In this document: positions 43,875-54,246 of the stretch, one piece after another | How the letters are laid out: each line of letters begins with the position of its first letter | Position numbering within the stretch: position 1 is the first letter of the stretch | From: Roridomyces roridus | Lineage: Eukaryota > Basidiomycota > Agaricomycetes > Agaricales > Mycenaceae | Assembly: GCA_029378245.1 (NCBI GenBank) | Contig: JARKIF010000138.1 | Span: forward strand, 20,222 to 84,221 | Direction of reading: 5' to 3' | Length of the DNA stretch: 64,000 nt | Program-made: the position numbers and the translations under genes | Notes under the pieces: generated by a model | What the model saw: the letters and a program-made list of their open reading frames with translations, nothing else | What the model was told of the DNA's origin: nothing | The model's database searches: none

Positions 43875-45881
43875 ATGGCCACCCGATCTCGCTCCCCGGG
43901 CTCCCAAAGCCCTCCACCGCGGCGTCAACGCCGGAGTCGAGGCCGCTCCAGCTCCCGCAGCCCACGACGCCAAGCCTCCCGCTCCCGTAGCCCACGACGG
44001 CAGGAGCCACATCCCGGCCACAACACATCGCGCCGCAACTCTCGCTCTCGCTCTCGCTCCCGCTCCCGTTCCCGTCAAAGATCCTCCCATGGATCAAGTG
44101 GCACCACTCCATTCGGTGGACGCGCCGGCTCCGGCTCCGACGAGGGCGGCTACAAGACTGCATTCCTGGCATTGAAAGCCAAAACCAGCGCGGAGAACCG
44201 GAAGAAGAGGAGGCATAACTCTAATGAGTTAGTCATGCAATCTTCCACTGTGTCGTCGATATCCACTCACATGGTTGTCCAGGGAGGAAAGTCCCATGAA
44301 GATGGGCCGCGGGATTCGTATGCTCGCGACGTTGTTCGACGATATCGCCACCGTGGTTGCCGACGCCGAAGCCTATGCATTGAATCCCTTGGACGACGTG
44401 GACCTGGACGAATTTGCAGAGGAGCTTAACGACGAGCAGCTGACATATCTGGCAGAAAAACGGAAGTGAGTAAACTTACCACTGCCGTGTTGTTCACTGG
44501 ATCACCACACCTTGCAGCGAAGAACGCAATCTTGCAGCATTCAAGGAAATCCACCGCCTCGTACCTGCTCTCAAAGCAAAGCTGCTGGGGGAGAGTGCTG
44601 AGCTTCTTTCTTTCTACGTGTCGGTACGTCGTCACCAGTGCATCGGAGGCGTAGACTTTGATGTTTTGCATAGATTCAGAAGGGCGCCAATGACTCTCGC
44701 AGCGACGACTTGGACACAGTGACACGTCTCGTGGCCAATGTGCTCAACCACCAGCGCGAAAACGCCGCTGACATTCGCGTCTTCAATCACTCACCACCCA
44801 TTACAGACAGCGAGGGCAAAACAGTGCCGCAGTACCCTCCGATATTGGCAGAAGCAAACCGAGATCTCCGCGGCATTCAGAACGATTATTGCCTGGGACT
44901 GCTCTGTCCAGTTGAGCACGATGTCAGCGATGCAGCGTGAGTTGTGTACATCCCCTTTAGGATTGACAGCTTACCACACTCCTTTCCCAAGCATTCGTGC
45001 TTCTCTTCGTTCTCTGTCCTCGACCACTGGCCCCGCCTCAACGACGCCGAAGACTAGCATCAACGACAGCTTCTACGCTCGCCTCTTCTTTGAAGGTTTC
45101 CAAGGCGATCCAAACAATGTCGACCACGGTTTCTTGAAGAGCCGCTTGCTCACCTTGGTCCGTTGTTACTGCTTTGAAACAAACCAGCTAATAGTAACGT
45201 CGCAGTGCTTCAAGGCTGTCTTCACCGGCCCCTCCTCTGCCAAAGCCGAAATCGAGAACACCCCGCCCGCCAAACGCGCGAAGGGCGCCATCCGTAGAAA
45301 CACCGCCGAGATCTTCCGCATGGGAGGCAAGGTCACTGGTCGCTCCATCGCCTATATAGCCGTCTTGGTGCGTTATGCTTTGTCTGCCAACCATTCCGTC
45401 TGAGTCACACCCTCGATAGACACACCTCTCCCTTACCAACGCCCGTCAATGGTGCAAGCAATGCTATGGCATCTCTTACCCGCAAATGTACAACTTCCTC
45501 GTCGACTACTTTGAAGCACCGCAGGATGGGACTCCCGAGAGAGCTCACGCCGATGCGCTCCTTGCATGGTGGACTGGGTGCGTGTCACGGTTTCTGTGTC
45601 CTGAGCTTCCCTGACAGCACTACAGTCAGATCTTCCCCGACCACGCGTCAGCCGCCTCTACCAACCCCACCGCCGTCAACTCTATGGCCAAGCTCAGGGC
45701 TCAACGTCAAGCCCGAGCAGCTGAACTGGAAAAGGCCGCCGCCGAGGCCGAGGCTGCAGCTGCTGAGGCTGCAGCGGCGGCTGCGCCTCGCATCGGGCCT
45801 GTGACCAACACTCAGGAGGAGACGGCGACCAACACCGAGGAGACGGCGACTAACACCGAGGAGGATACGTCGGGGCAGTAA
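43875..45881 (+). CDS. DUF6698-like protein carried by the Plavaka element, 548 aa
   Basis: Eight exons: 43875-44227, 44283-44465, 44518-44623, 44674-44936, 44992-45157, 45206-45367, 45420-45577 and 45626-45881. The first ~80 residues are an RS-rich domain (RSRSPGSQSPPPRRQRRSRG). The core has NDSFYARLFFEGFQGDP, FLKSRLLTLCFKAVFTGPSS, KVTGRSIAYIAVL, YNFLVDYFEAP and LLAWWTGQIFPDH. These resemble the DUF6698 family abundant in mushroom genomes; the name is from memory. The end has Ala/Glu-rich helix and NTEET repeats. It is divergent from the transposase (261 bp between starts). Its role in transposition is unknown. Confidence 0.8.
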
Positions 45882-46224
45882 AGCATCTATTCTACATACC
45901 CTAATACATCTGGTTTACTATCCCTCCCTCTCCTTCCTTGTGAGCAATCTCGAGTCTGACGTACACCGGTCCTCCGCCCCACAGCCGGGATACAAACTTG
46001 TGAGCATCGGTTAGCGCTGGCTGGGGCGCGTCCGTTCGTCTTCAGCCGGGTCATGACCTTATCAGCTCACGATGAGCGCCGGTCGCAGGCTTGTGGGCTG
46101 ACGGTGGGCCCGGTGACTCATTACCCGGCGCCGGTGGATCTTCCAAGCTCGTGATCTGGGCGGGTGAGGCTGACCATCATCTGGCGAGCGCGGGCGAGTG
46201 CTGACTGTGCGCGTGATGCCGGAT
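45882..46224. other. Plavaka right subterminal region
   Basis: About 340 bp of GC-rich DNA with short inverted motifs such as cagctcacgatgagc and agctcgtgatc. It may hold transposase binding sites, as in other CACTA-like elements. No gene. Confidence 0.5.
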
Positions 46225-46248
46225 CCGGATTGTACATTTTTGGTGATG
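46225..46248 (-). repeat. Right terminal inverted repeat of the Plavaka element
   Basis: The reverse complement starts CATCACCAAAAATGTA and matches the left end at 15 of 24 positions. Confidence 0.75.
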
Positions 46249-46439
46249 TAAGGCGGTGGGTTTGAAGGTGATGGTTAGGTCTTCAGGGATCTAGCGGGGA
46301 CTTGAAAAAACGGCTTGAAAATCATGAGAATGCGTACGTTGGCGGCCGCGAACGCCTTTTTTAAGGCAGCGATAGAGACGTCTTGCCCAACAGCGACGAG
46401 GGCGAGGGCTAGGAGAGATGTCAAGGGAGAGAAACGCAT
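46249..46439 (-). pseudogene. 5' part of the split PEBP-like gene (signal peptide, exon 1, start of exon 2)
   Basis: ATG at 46439 opens MRFSPLTSLLALALVAVGQ, a signal peptide, then DVSIAALKKAFAAAN. A GTACGC donor and a GCTAG acceptor follow at the same place as in the intact copy. Exon 2 then reads IPEDLTITFKPTA and ends abruptly at the Plavaka border. It is the missing half of the fragment at 37737-38356. Confidence 0.88.
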
Positions 46440-46599
46440 TTCGGGTCAGGAAAGAGAGGTTGTTCTCGACTCGTTTTATAGGTAGTATGCATTCATGGGA
46501 TAAAATATTCTGGACGGGGGAAAGGATGCGTGTCGGTGTGAAAGTATCGCAGGGGAGACGAGAGAAAAAGTCCGGTTCGTAAAAAAGTCGAGGGCATAC

Positions 46600-46720
46600 A
46601 GCTCCGAGAGTGATATTTTTGAGTGAGCGCACGAGGGGACCGCATCCATTTCAGCGCGCACGAGGGCCAATTGAACTGTGCTCAAGTCACGGTGGTGGGA
46701 GGAAGGAAGGCGTGACGACG
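46600..46720 (+). repeat. Third trace of the duplicated unit (PEBP upstream block and CAT2 relic start)
   Basis: The block near 46590-46690 follows the same order as 28440-28540: cgagggcatacagctccga, gatatttttgagtgagc, ccgcatccat, then a CAT2-relic-like stretch. Homology fades after about 46690, so the third unit is only a stub. Confidence 0.5.
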
Positions 46721-47404
46721 TCATCGACTCCCAGGTTCACAACACCGTCTAGCTATACTGTTGCCCGTCGAACGATCACCCTTAATCTTCAGCACTGTAC
46801 ACGGGTAGTGCAGCAGCTTTCGGACCACGAGGATCAGCGGGCGGAGCGTCTCTTCCGATGTTGAAGTCGTAGTGTAGTCGTCAACCCGCATCGGCGTCAC
46901 CCCTTCCCTGTGTCCCTTTGCTGCATTACTGTCTATGGAGAAAGGCAACGGCGATCGCGAGCTGGTTCTTAGGCTGAAACGAGCTTGAGCGCTTGAGCGT
47001 CGGTCCACAGGAAATACCGGAAGCGAGGGATTCAATCAGAATCAGTGGGTGGAATCGAGCCTCGAATCGACGAGAAGTGGACTGAGTTGTGACGAAATCT
47101 TCAGCTGATACTAACAACTCGAGCAAAACCGTAAAGTTTAAACAGTCTAATCGTTTCTTAAAAGCATGTCAAAGATACAAGAGGGGCGTGAATACGTATG
47201 GAGTGGCGAAATTCCATGGCCAGAGACTACCAGTAGTCCAGGTATTCGTAAGTAATAAGGCAAGAGAAGGCGTAAAAGATACAGAGAGCTTTTCTTTCTA
47301 TTTTGCACAGCGGTATTTGGACCCTATAATCGTAAAAACCCAGCGTGAAGAGATGGAGGAGATGTTGCATATTAAGTTCTATGGGTTGGAAGGGTGGTGG
47401 TGCA
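46721..47404. other. Intergenic, no supported gene
   Basis: Short frames on both strands only. No repeat or RNA gene was recognised. Confidence 0.5.
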
Positions 47405-47961
47405 TCACGGCGACCAGCCCATGGCTTCAAAGTGCCATGAGATTTTGATCTCCCCAGTGGCAAGGGAGGCAAGTTGCTGGAACAGTTCGGGCGACATGTC
47501 TGAACAGGAGAGTAAGTATGGTGCTGGACGCGTCGTGCGCTGGGAAGGGCGCATACCTAGGTCGCTCTCGCCGCAAGATTCGCAGCTGTCCCTCGTTTTA
47601 CCGTAGGCGACCTTGCCATTCGCCGTGTTGGTGATTTGGACCCACTAATGAGATCGGGTCAGTGCGATTCGAGCATGATCGGGAGCCACCGTACTTGGTT
47701 GCAGTTGCCACCGTTGTTGGCGTTATACCGGCCGATACCGATGGCGACAACGGGGCTGTTGTCTGAATCCCAGTAGCCGCAGTTACCCTCAGAGCCGGAG
47801 GGGTCGTACCACGTTCCCTAAAGCCAATAAGCCAACGGAACGCGTAAAACGACGTGAAAGACGCGTACTCTGCCAGTGTGTGTTACGCGCTTGTCCAGAG
47901 GTGCCGCCAAGGTGAGGACGGCACAGCAGAAGATGACAAAGAGAGAGACGAGGCGGAACAT
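47405..47961 (-). CDS. Secreted RlpA-like double-psi beta-barrel protein, 132 aa
   Basis: Four exons: 47869-47961, 47695-47817, 47557-47644 and 47405-47499. A signal peptide (MFRLVSLFVIFCCAVLTLA) is followed by a Kex2-like KR site. The domain reads GTWYDPSGSEGNCGYWDSDN, VVAIGIGRYNANNGGNCNQW, VQITNTANGKVAYGKTRDSC and DLDMSPELFQQLASLATGEI, ending KISWHF. This is the small fungal RlpA/barwin/expansin-like family, which includes proteins annotated as riboflavin-aldehyde-forming enzyme. The Cys pairs suit disulfides. Such proteins act at the cell wall or on polysaccharides; a catalytic role is not proven. Confidence 0.9.
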
Positions 47962-49001
47962 GGCGTCGTATTGGGGGAGCTCGAGTTGGGGCAACTGGCG
48001 ACGGTTTGAGGGTGGTCCTTGGGTTGGCCTTTATACGTCGGGCACGGGCATTTGATGAGACAAAATCAAATCCGAATCGGGGACGAAACTTTTCGACCGA
48101 AAATGAGCCGCATGCTAAGGTGTGGTGCCGGCGACGTAAAAATGAAAACAAACGTCTCATAGCGACGGGGGACCTTTTCTCTCGGCATGGCTCGGGGTCG
48201 GTGCGGGATGAATTGATTCCGAGGGCAAGTAAGCCAGAAAAGTGCGTGTTGAGCCTGGAACTCAGGTACATTGAACCACGGCAGTGTAAGGGGCTGGAGC
48301 TACACATCAATTTAGGTTGCTGGGAGACCACGCGCTGTGCGGGCGGATGGAATCTTGGTGGACTGGAGGAACGAAGAGGTGTGACCGTGTGACAGATACA
48401 TCCGCATCTGGACTGGCCGGCGATGATTTCAAAACGGTGTCCTCGCTTTGTCTTGTGGTTCGCTCTCCATCTATGGCGTCACCGTGAACCCGCCATGAAA
48501 TTGCCGCTGTTAGATTTTTGCTACCATTTCGGCCGACCGACAATACGTATCCCTCCGCAGTTCCCCACTTCTCTTCTCGAGTTCCGCCTTTCAAGGGGCG
48601 AAGAGGGAATATTATGGCAGCTCTTCTCCTTCCAGTTAGCCATTCAAAGTGGCCTCCCATGGCTTCCTCGGCCAATAGATTAGATAATTCCGCCAGAAAG
48701 AAAGCCTTGTATCCACATTTGTCTCAGAAAACACGCGCTCAGGAGAGACCCTCGTAACCATGGTGTGAGCTCAGGGCACATTCACCGTGAGATCCTCTCT
48801 TTTGTTGGGCAAATGTTCTTCCTTCCGGAAACGTGCATACCGCGTTTTTCTCCACCGACACGCGTAAGGAGCGCGACATGGGCGCGACAAAGACGCGTCA
48901 TTCCCTTTCGGGACTAAGTGATGTCATATCAATCACGGCAAGTCAAGCCGTGTCACCCTGTCCGCGACTCTCAAACTACCGCGTTCTTGCTGCCAACTAT
49001 T
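47962..49001. other. About 1 kb intergenic between divergent genes
   Basis: Holds the promoters of the RlpA-like gene (minus) and BZZ1 (plus). The short frames are not supported. Confidence 0.5.
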
Positions 49002-51994
49002 ATGCCTGGACTCACCTACGGCGAGAACTTACCAGTAATCCATCTTGGAACTCGTGGTCAGACACGAGCTCATTCTATGCCAGGATCAAGTGGATCGCAT
49101 ATCGTCCTCGTTCGATGCACACCTTCAACTGCTCGCTGAGGTAAAGCTATCAACACCCCTCTTCCCCAGTCGTTCCCCATCGTCTTCAGGTTCGCGACCT
49201 CTACCGGGACAGAGCTGCCTTGGAGCGTGAATATGCCACGAAGTTGCAAGCAATGACTAAACGCGCGGCGGAGAAGAGGGCGAGGCTAGTCTCCGCGTTT
49301 GTGCTCGGAGATGAACCCACAAAGACTTGGTCCGAATCTGTCCTGGCACAAAAGTAACTATCCCTCGGTCATAATTCTGTCATTTCCCTCTCAATCTCCC
49401 TCGACAGCACGCTCAATGCTGCCTTCAATCAACTCATCGCATCCATGTCCAACACGGCCCAGGATCACGTAAACCTCGCGGATGCCCTAACTATGCAAGT
49501 GGTCGACGTCCTCAAGGCGGATGAGCGTAAAAGAGAGGAACTAAAGAAGAAGGCATGTCTGAAACCCAGGCTACTCGTATCCTAATGTGCGCAGGAAGTG
49601 TCTTTTTTTCAAAGGCTGCTTGCTGAGCGGGATCGTGCATATGCCGACCGCCTCAAGGTCAGTTCATCCGGCCTTGCTTTCCCGGTAATAGATCGATCCA
49701 GCTCTCCAGGCCAAGCAAAAGGTGATTCCGTGTCTCGTGTACTCGCAGGAGGTCTCATTCCGACTCGTTTAGTACGACGAAGAATGTTCCGAAGTCGAGT
49801 CTGTTCGCCAGAAGCAGGTGGCCTTCTTTCCTGCGTGGGGCAGCATGAGTTTTATGGCCATTCCAGGTTCGCGCCACCGACGATCGCCATGCGGATCGCG
49901 CTGCCAAGCAGGCAGAGCAACAGCGAGTCGATATGTTGAATGGCAAAAAGTAAGGCTTCCTCCCTTCTGTTTATGGTTCATCGATGAATAGTCATCCAGC
50001 GTGTACATTTTATCGACCGCCATCGCCAACTCTGTGAAGTCCAAGTTCTATAACACTGATCTACCGACACTAGAGAATGTACACACACACCCGCGTGCAT
50101 CTTGTTCGGAAGCTGACACACTTCCTCGAACCTCTAGCAATTACGTGCGTACTGGTCTGTCTTCCAGCTGTTGTCGACTGACAGGACCTAGAAATCATCC
50201 AAAGCAGACTTGTGGCCAAATTCGTCAAGGTTCTCACCCACTCACTAGCCCTGCAGACGAGCCATGTAGACGTTTTGAAGGGGCGGTTGGGTGGAGTCGA
50301 AGCGGCTCTGGGTCAGGTGAATCCGTCGCAAGATCAAGACATCTTCATCGAGTATAATATCCGGCCATTCAACCCGCCTAACGACTGGGTTTTCGAGCCT
50401 TGTGTTAACCACTACGACACTGCAAGTTTCTTTGCCTGACTGGATGGACCTTCCTCGCATATTGATACTCATCGTCCAGGATGCTATCAGTCTCGAGCCT
50501 GCCCCTAAGGTGTTTCTACAGAACAAGTTGGCGAGGTCTCGAGGCAAGCTACAAGAGCTAGGTCCCCTCATGGGCGGTAAACGTACGTGATCGCCGACGC
50601 TATGGGACTAGAAGTTCTTATTTTGGGCCAGGCAGGGAGCAGGACCAGCTTTGGGAACTATTCCACGCGTATGAAGCCGATCACTCGCTCGGCAAGACAG
50701 AGGAAGTTGATGAGGTGCGGTGCTCTTTGTGCCCTCCAATGGTCGCTATAACATGGAATGCTCAGAAATACTTGGACGCCAACCATCAAGTTATCTCCTA
50801 TGCGACATCAGAATGCATATTGAAGACCGAGATCGACGTCATATCTGCTGCTGTCGGTGGTATGCAGCGTCACTACACTTACTGAGTCTTGTCTAATCAT
50901 TCGGGTAGACGACGAAGGTGGACAACATCCACATTCATTCAAGAGCTCTTCTTTCTCCATTCCAACTCAATGTGGATATTGCAAGGTGCTTGATGAATTT
51001 CTGATAGTATCGCCGCTCATCGTAATGGCAGTCATCCATCTGGGGGCTCAGCAAACAGGGCAAGACCTGCAAAGCGTGTAACCTGTCTGTGCACTCCAAA
51101 TGTGAATTGAAGGTACGAAGGCAGGCAGCTGAATTCTACCGAGCCCTGACCCCCTTAGGTCCCTGCGAACTGCAAACAAACGGAGCAAGGACCCAAGGCA
51201 GGCGGCCTCTCGCGCAGCTCCACCTCGGCGTCGCGCATGGAACCGGGTAATTTCTAGGCTTTTCCAGTTTTGCTCTATCTGACGCGCTTTACAGCCGCCC
51301 CTCCCACCGCGTCCGCATTTGCGCAGTCCGTGGCCGAGGAATCGTACGAAGAGTCGTACCCGACGGCACGCATGCTCTTCGACTTTGCGCCAACGTCGGA
51401 GTTTGAGCTACGAGTCTCCGGTGGGTTTAATCGACATTGGCTTTTGCTTTTTTTCTGTCTCTATTTTCCGTGCCTGACGTTTAACCTTGGCAGAGGGGGC
51501 GGCGGTCCAGGTTCTTGAGCCCGATGATGGATCAGGATGGGTCAAGGTATCGGACGGGGAGAGTTCGGGGCTTGTACCTGCGTCATACTTGGGATATGGA
51601 TCTGAGGATGGGACGCCCGCACCCTCGGCCGGGTCCTCCTCCGAGGAAGGGTCGGGGCAGTACGGTAAGGCCATTCATTGACTTGACGGTCAGATTACTG
51701 ACTGCGATGCAGTGCGAGGGGTGTACGCATATGAAGCACAAGGTGCCGACGAACTTGGACTTGATGAAGGGGAACTTGTCGAGCTGACAAGCGGTCCGAA
51801 TGGTGGTCAGCATTACGGGGACGGTTGGTGGGAAGGTATGTATATGGTTTTCGACACAAGATGCATACAGATGACGCTCGCAGGCATCAACTCGACTGGA
51901 CAGAAAGGTATATTCCCAAGCAACTACGTGCGTCGCGTCCCATGTCTCTTGTCGATGCTGTATCTCAACCGCCATTTAGGTGGAGATGGCTTGA
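49002..51994 (+). CDS. BZZ1: F-BAR/C1/SH3 actin-endocytosis protein
   Basis: Twenty-one exons from 49002-49034 to 51980-51994, all phases consistent, 640 residues. One exon is 12 nt (49710-49721). Two introns are GC-AG (49553-49594 and 50422-50479). The F-BAR domain fills roughly residues 1-320: MPGLTYGENLP, ALEREYATKLQAMTKRAAEK and TLNAAFNQLIASMSNTAQDH. A C1 zinc domain near 405-455 has the spacing H..CGYC..CKAC..H..C..C. Two SH3 domains end the protein: ARMLFDFAPTSEFELRV with SGLVPASYLG, and VYAYEAQGADELGLDEGE with GIFPSNYVEMA. Bzz1 works with Las17/WASP at endocytic actin patches. Its stop lies 81 bp from the convergent POP2 stop. Confidence 0.93.
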
Positions 51995-52075
51995 TACTCC
52001 AGGCACTAATATTATTTATTCTTACACCATCCAAGAATTGTACAACGAATGCATGACAGAAAGCGACACAAAAGA

Positions 52076-53226
52076 CTATCTCCCACCTACTAATGTTGGT
52101 CGGAGATACGGGGCGCTGCTCATCACCTGGTAAGATGATGTAGGCAGTGGTGTCGGGAGGACGCCATTCGTCATGCCCAAATTGACACCGTTTTGACCTG
52201 ACCCAGGACCAGGGGTCTGGTTGTGCGTCTCACGGGCGACACTTCGATCTTCCCTCTCTGCAATTGTCGCGCCGCCCCGCGCGGGGTCGCCCATCATGCC
52301 GTTGGTGACGGTCTGGCCCAGGCCGTAGAGTTTGCCGGAATACTCGGCATCGTCAATGTGGTCTTGGAAGTATATTTCGCGCATCTTGAAGAATGTTGAC
52401 GCGGTCAGGAGAGAGTCTGAGCCTGCTTGGTGCGATGGGCCGATGCGGAGAACCTGCAGAGAGGTCAGACTCGCCGGAGAGGGTGAACGTCACGGTCACG
52501 TACGCCCAGGTCATCTGCAACTTGTTGCAGCCCGCCTTTGAGATTATTCGACGCGCGCATCATGTATTTGATGTCGTAGACGGTCTGGAACCACGTTGAT
52601 AGCAGTTCAAAGAACTCTTCCTCCGTTGTGGGAAGCGACGCGGCGGTGAGGAGCTTGACAAAGTAGCCGAAATCGTAGCCACTGTAAGCAAGTCAGTAAA
52701 ACGCGCGACGAGAGATGCAACGACGCGCCTGTGAAATGATATCCACTTTGTGTCCTCCGACAGCACCAAACCGGAGGTGATCATGAGCTCCGCAAAGTCG
52801 TTTGGGGCGATTCCAATCTCGTCGTGGCGCTGGAAGTCGATTCCAGACTTTTGGAGCAGGTCTATGGACTCTGGCGCGTACATATCATCACTGAAAGGTG
52901 GCTGAGAGCGGAACTGGATTGCGTGCAAAGGAGTCGCACCTTATACTGAAGCGGAAGTTGAACTGCCAGGTAGACGCTTCGGCGGGAAAGTTGCCATTCT
53001 CGTCGGCGAGGGTGATACCGACCTGGATGATCTTGAGGAGGTCAACGTTGCAGCGCATGGTCTGGTAATGGTAGTCTGACGACGTCTTGAAGGCACCCAT
53101 TGGCCGCGCTACGACGCCGGGGAACTCGGTGTCCATGGCAATGTACGGATACCTGTCGATGAGGTCGCGTATCCGCCGCATTTCGATTTCAAGGTTCGGG
53201 GCCCATACGTCTATGAGGCGCGCCAT
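52076..53226 (-). CDS. POP2: CCR4-NOT deadenylase subunit Caf1/Pop2
   Basis: Four exons: 52940-53226, 52729-52890, 52504-52681 and 52076-52453; 334 residues. DEDD nuclease residues are visible: Asp32 and Glu34 in [11 protein letters not shown], Asp153 in [12 protein letters not shown], and the ExoIII element near 217-222 in [13 protein letters not shown]. Further signatures are [19 protein letters not shown] and [15 protein letters not shown]. The protein shortens mRNA poly(A) tails in the cytoplasm within CCR4-NOT. The intron at 52682-52728 uses a GC-AG donor (GCGCGT); only this choice keeps WISFHSGYDFG in frame. An upstream in-frame ATG at 53265 exists but adds nothing conserved. Confidence 0.94.
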
Positions 53227-54246
53227 CAAGAACGAGTGAGTGTGTGCATGCTTGGAATTGATCATCGAACTCTATCCTCTTCCAACTACTTACTGGTATC
53301 CTCTAATGCAAAGTCAGGGCTCCCTTCGTGACCGTCTCTGGATATGCGCTAGATTACATGAAGAACTTGATTGGACTACTAGGTTCTCGAAAATCCTATC
53401 CATGTCCGGTTCTTTCTTCTTGTGTGCTCCCCCGAGTTGAATGAATTGTGCTCCTCCGCCCTCATCGCTGCTGCGCACTACCTCCCACCACGACGAGCAC
53501 GTCTCTCTCTATTTGGCTTGAGCAAGGGCGTTTTCATCTGTGATGTATGGCTGGCTGATCGCTCTAGTGTTGACCGTCGGGATCGCCGGTGATATCGCGT
53601 TCCATTCAGCGCGGAGAGCGTGCCTACCTACTTGGTTACGCAACTTGAACTGCAGTTCTTTCGGAGGCGCGTCGTTCTCGTTCTTTTCCTGTGCTTCTCC
53701 GCACCCGCATTCGTATCTGACCTTGTTTGTAGTCGGCCATGGCACATAAATACTTCTTGGGCGATCTTCTTGGCGATGCGTCGTGTCGGGCAGGGGCTCT
53801 CGCAGATAATTGGAATCGTTTTGTCCCGTTGGTTCCACGTGGAGTACGTTCGAGACGGGTACAACGGCCAGCAGGGTTTCACGGCCACTCGCTTGCATTC
53901 GCCGTGATGTGGGTCCCGATGATCGTTACGCCATGTTTTCCAGTAATTTTATTTCCGGCCGTCCCTCATCAGAAGTGCGCACCGAACGGATGGACAGCCG
54001 AGGGACACGGAGTTTGTGGGAAGCTGATGTAGAATGTTGCGAGACAATAGAAAGGATATAAGCCATGCCAGGCCATACCAGAGGGCGAAAGAGCATGCAG
54101 GGAGCGAGGTGCCTATTAAGGAAGCCATATGGGGTAAAAAGAGGACTTTCCCCGAGAATCGCGGAGTCAGGACGAGCTTATAGCAGAATGGATGCTTTAG
54201 TGCCTGGCTAAACGGCGTCAAACACCTTTCGCCCTTACCCTTCACC
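53227..54246. other. About 1 kb without a supported gene
   Basis: Overlapping frames at 53509-53907 on both strands have partly coding-like composition, but I could not recognise or extend them. This includes the promoter of the Zn2Cys6 factor. Confidence 0.4.

Larger units (their letters stand above)
38357..46248 (-). mobile_element. Plavaka/CACTA-like DNA transposon, 7.9 kb, inserted in the second PEBP gene
   Basis: The outer ends are inverted repeats beginning CATCA: 38357-38380 and the complement of 46225-46248 agree at 15 of 24 positions. The flanks are TAG (38354-38356) and TAA (46249-46251), a 3-bp target duplication with one later change. Removing the element and one duplicate restores an uninterrupted PEBP exon 2 of exactly the length found in the intact copy. 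It carries a transposase, a 199-residue accessory gene (both minus) and a DUF6698-like gene (plus). All are open, so the element may be recent. Confidence 0.88.

Noticed and set aside
46980..47070. Sequence with tcgagcctcgaatcg and agaagtgga, like parts of mini-element copy 1 and its target
   Set aside because: The matches are short. The TAGACCGG end and the second inverted repeat are missing, so it is taken as chance.
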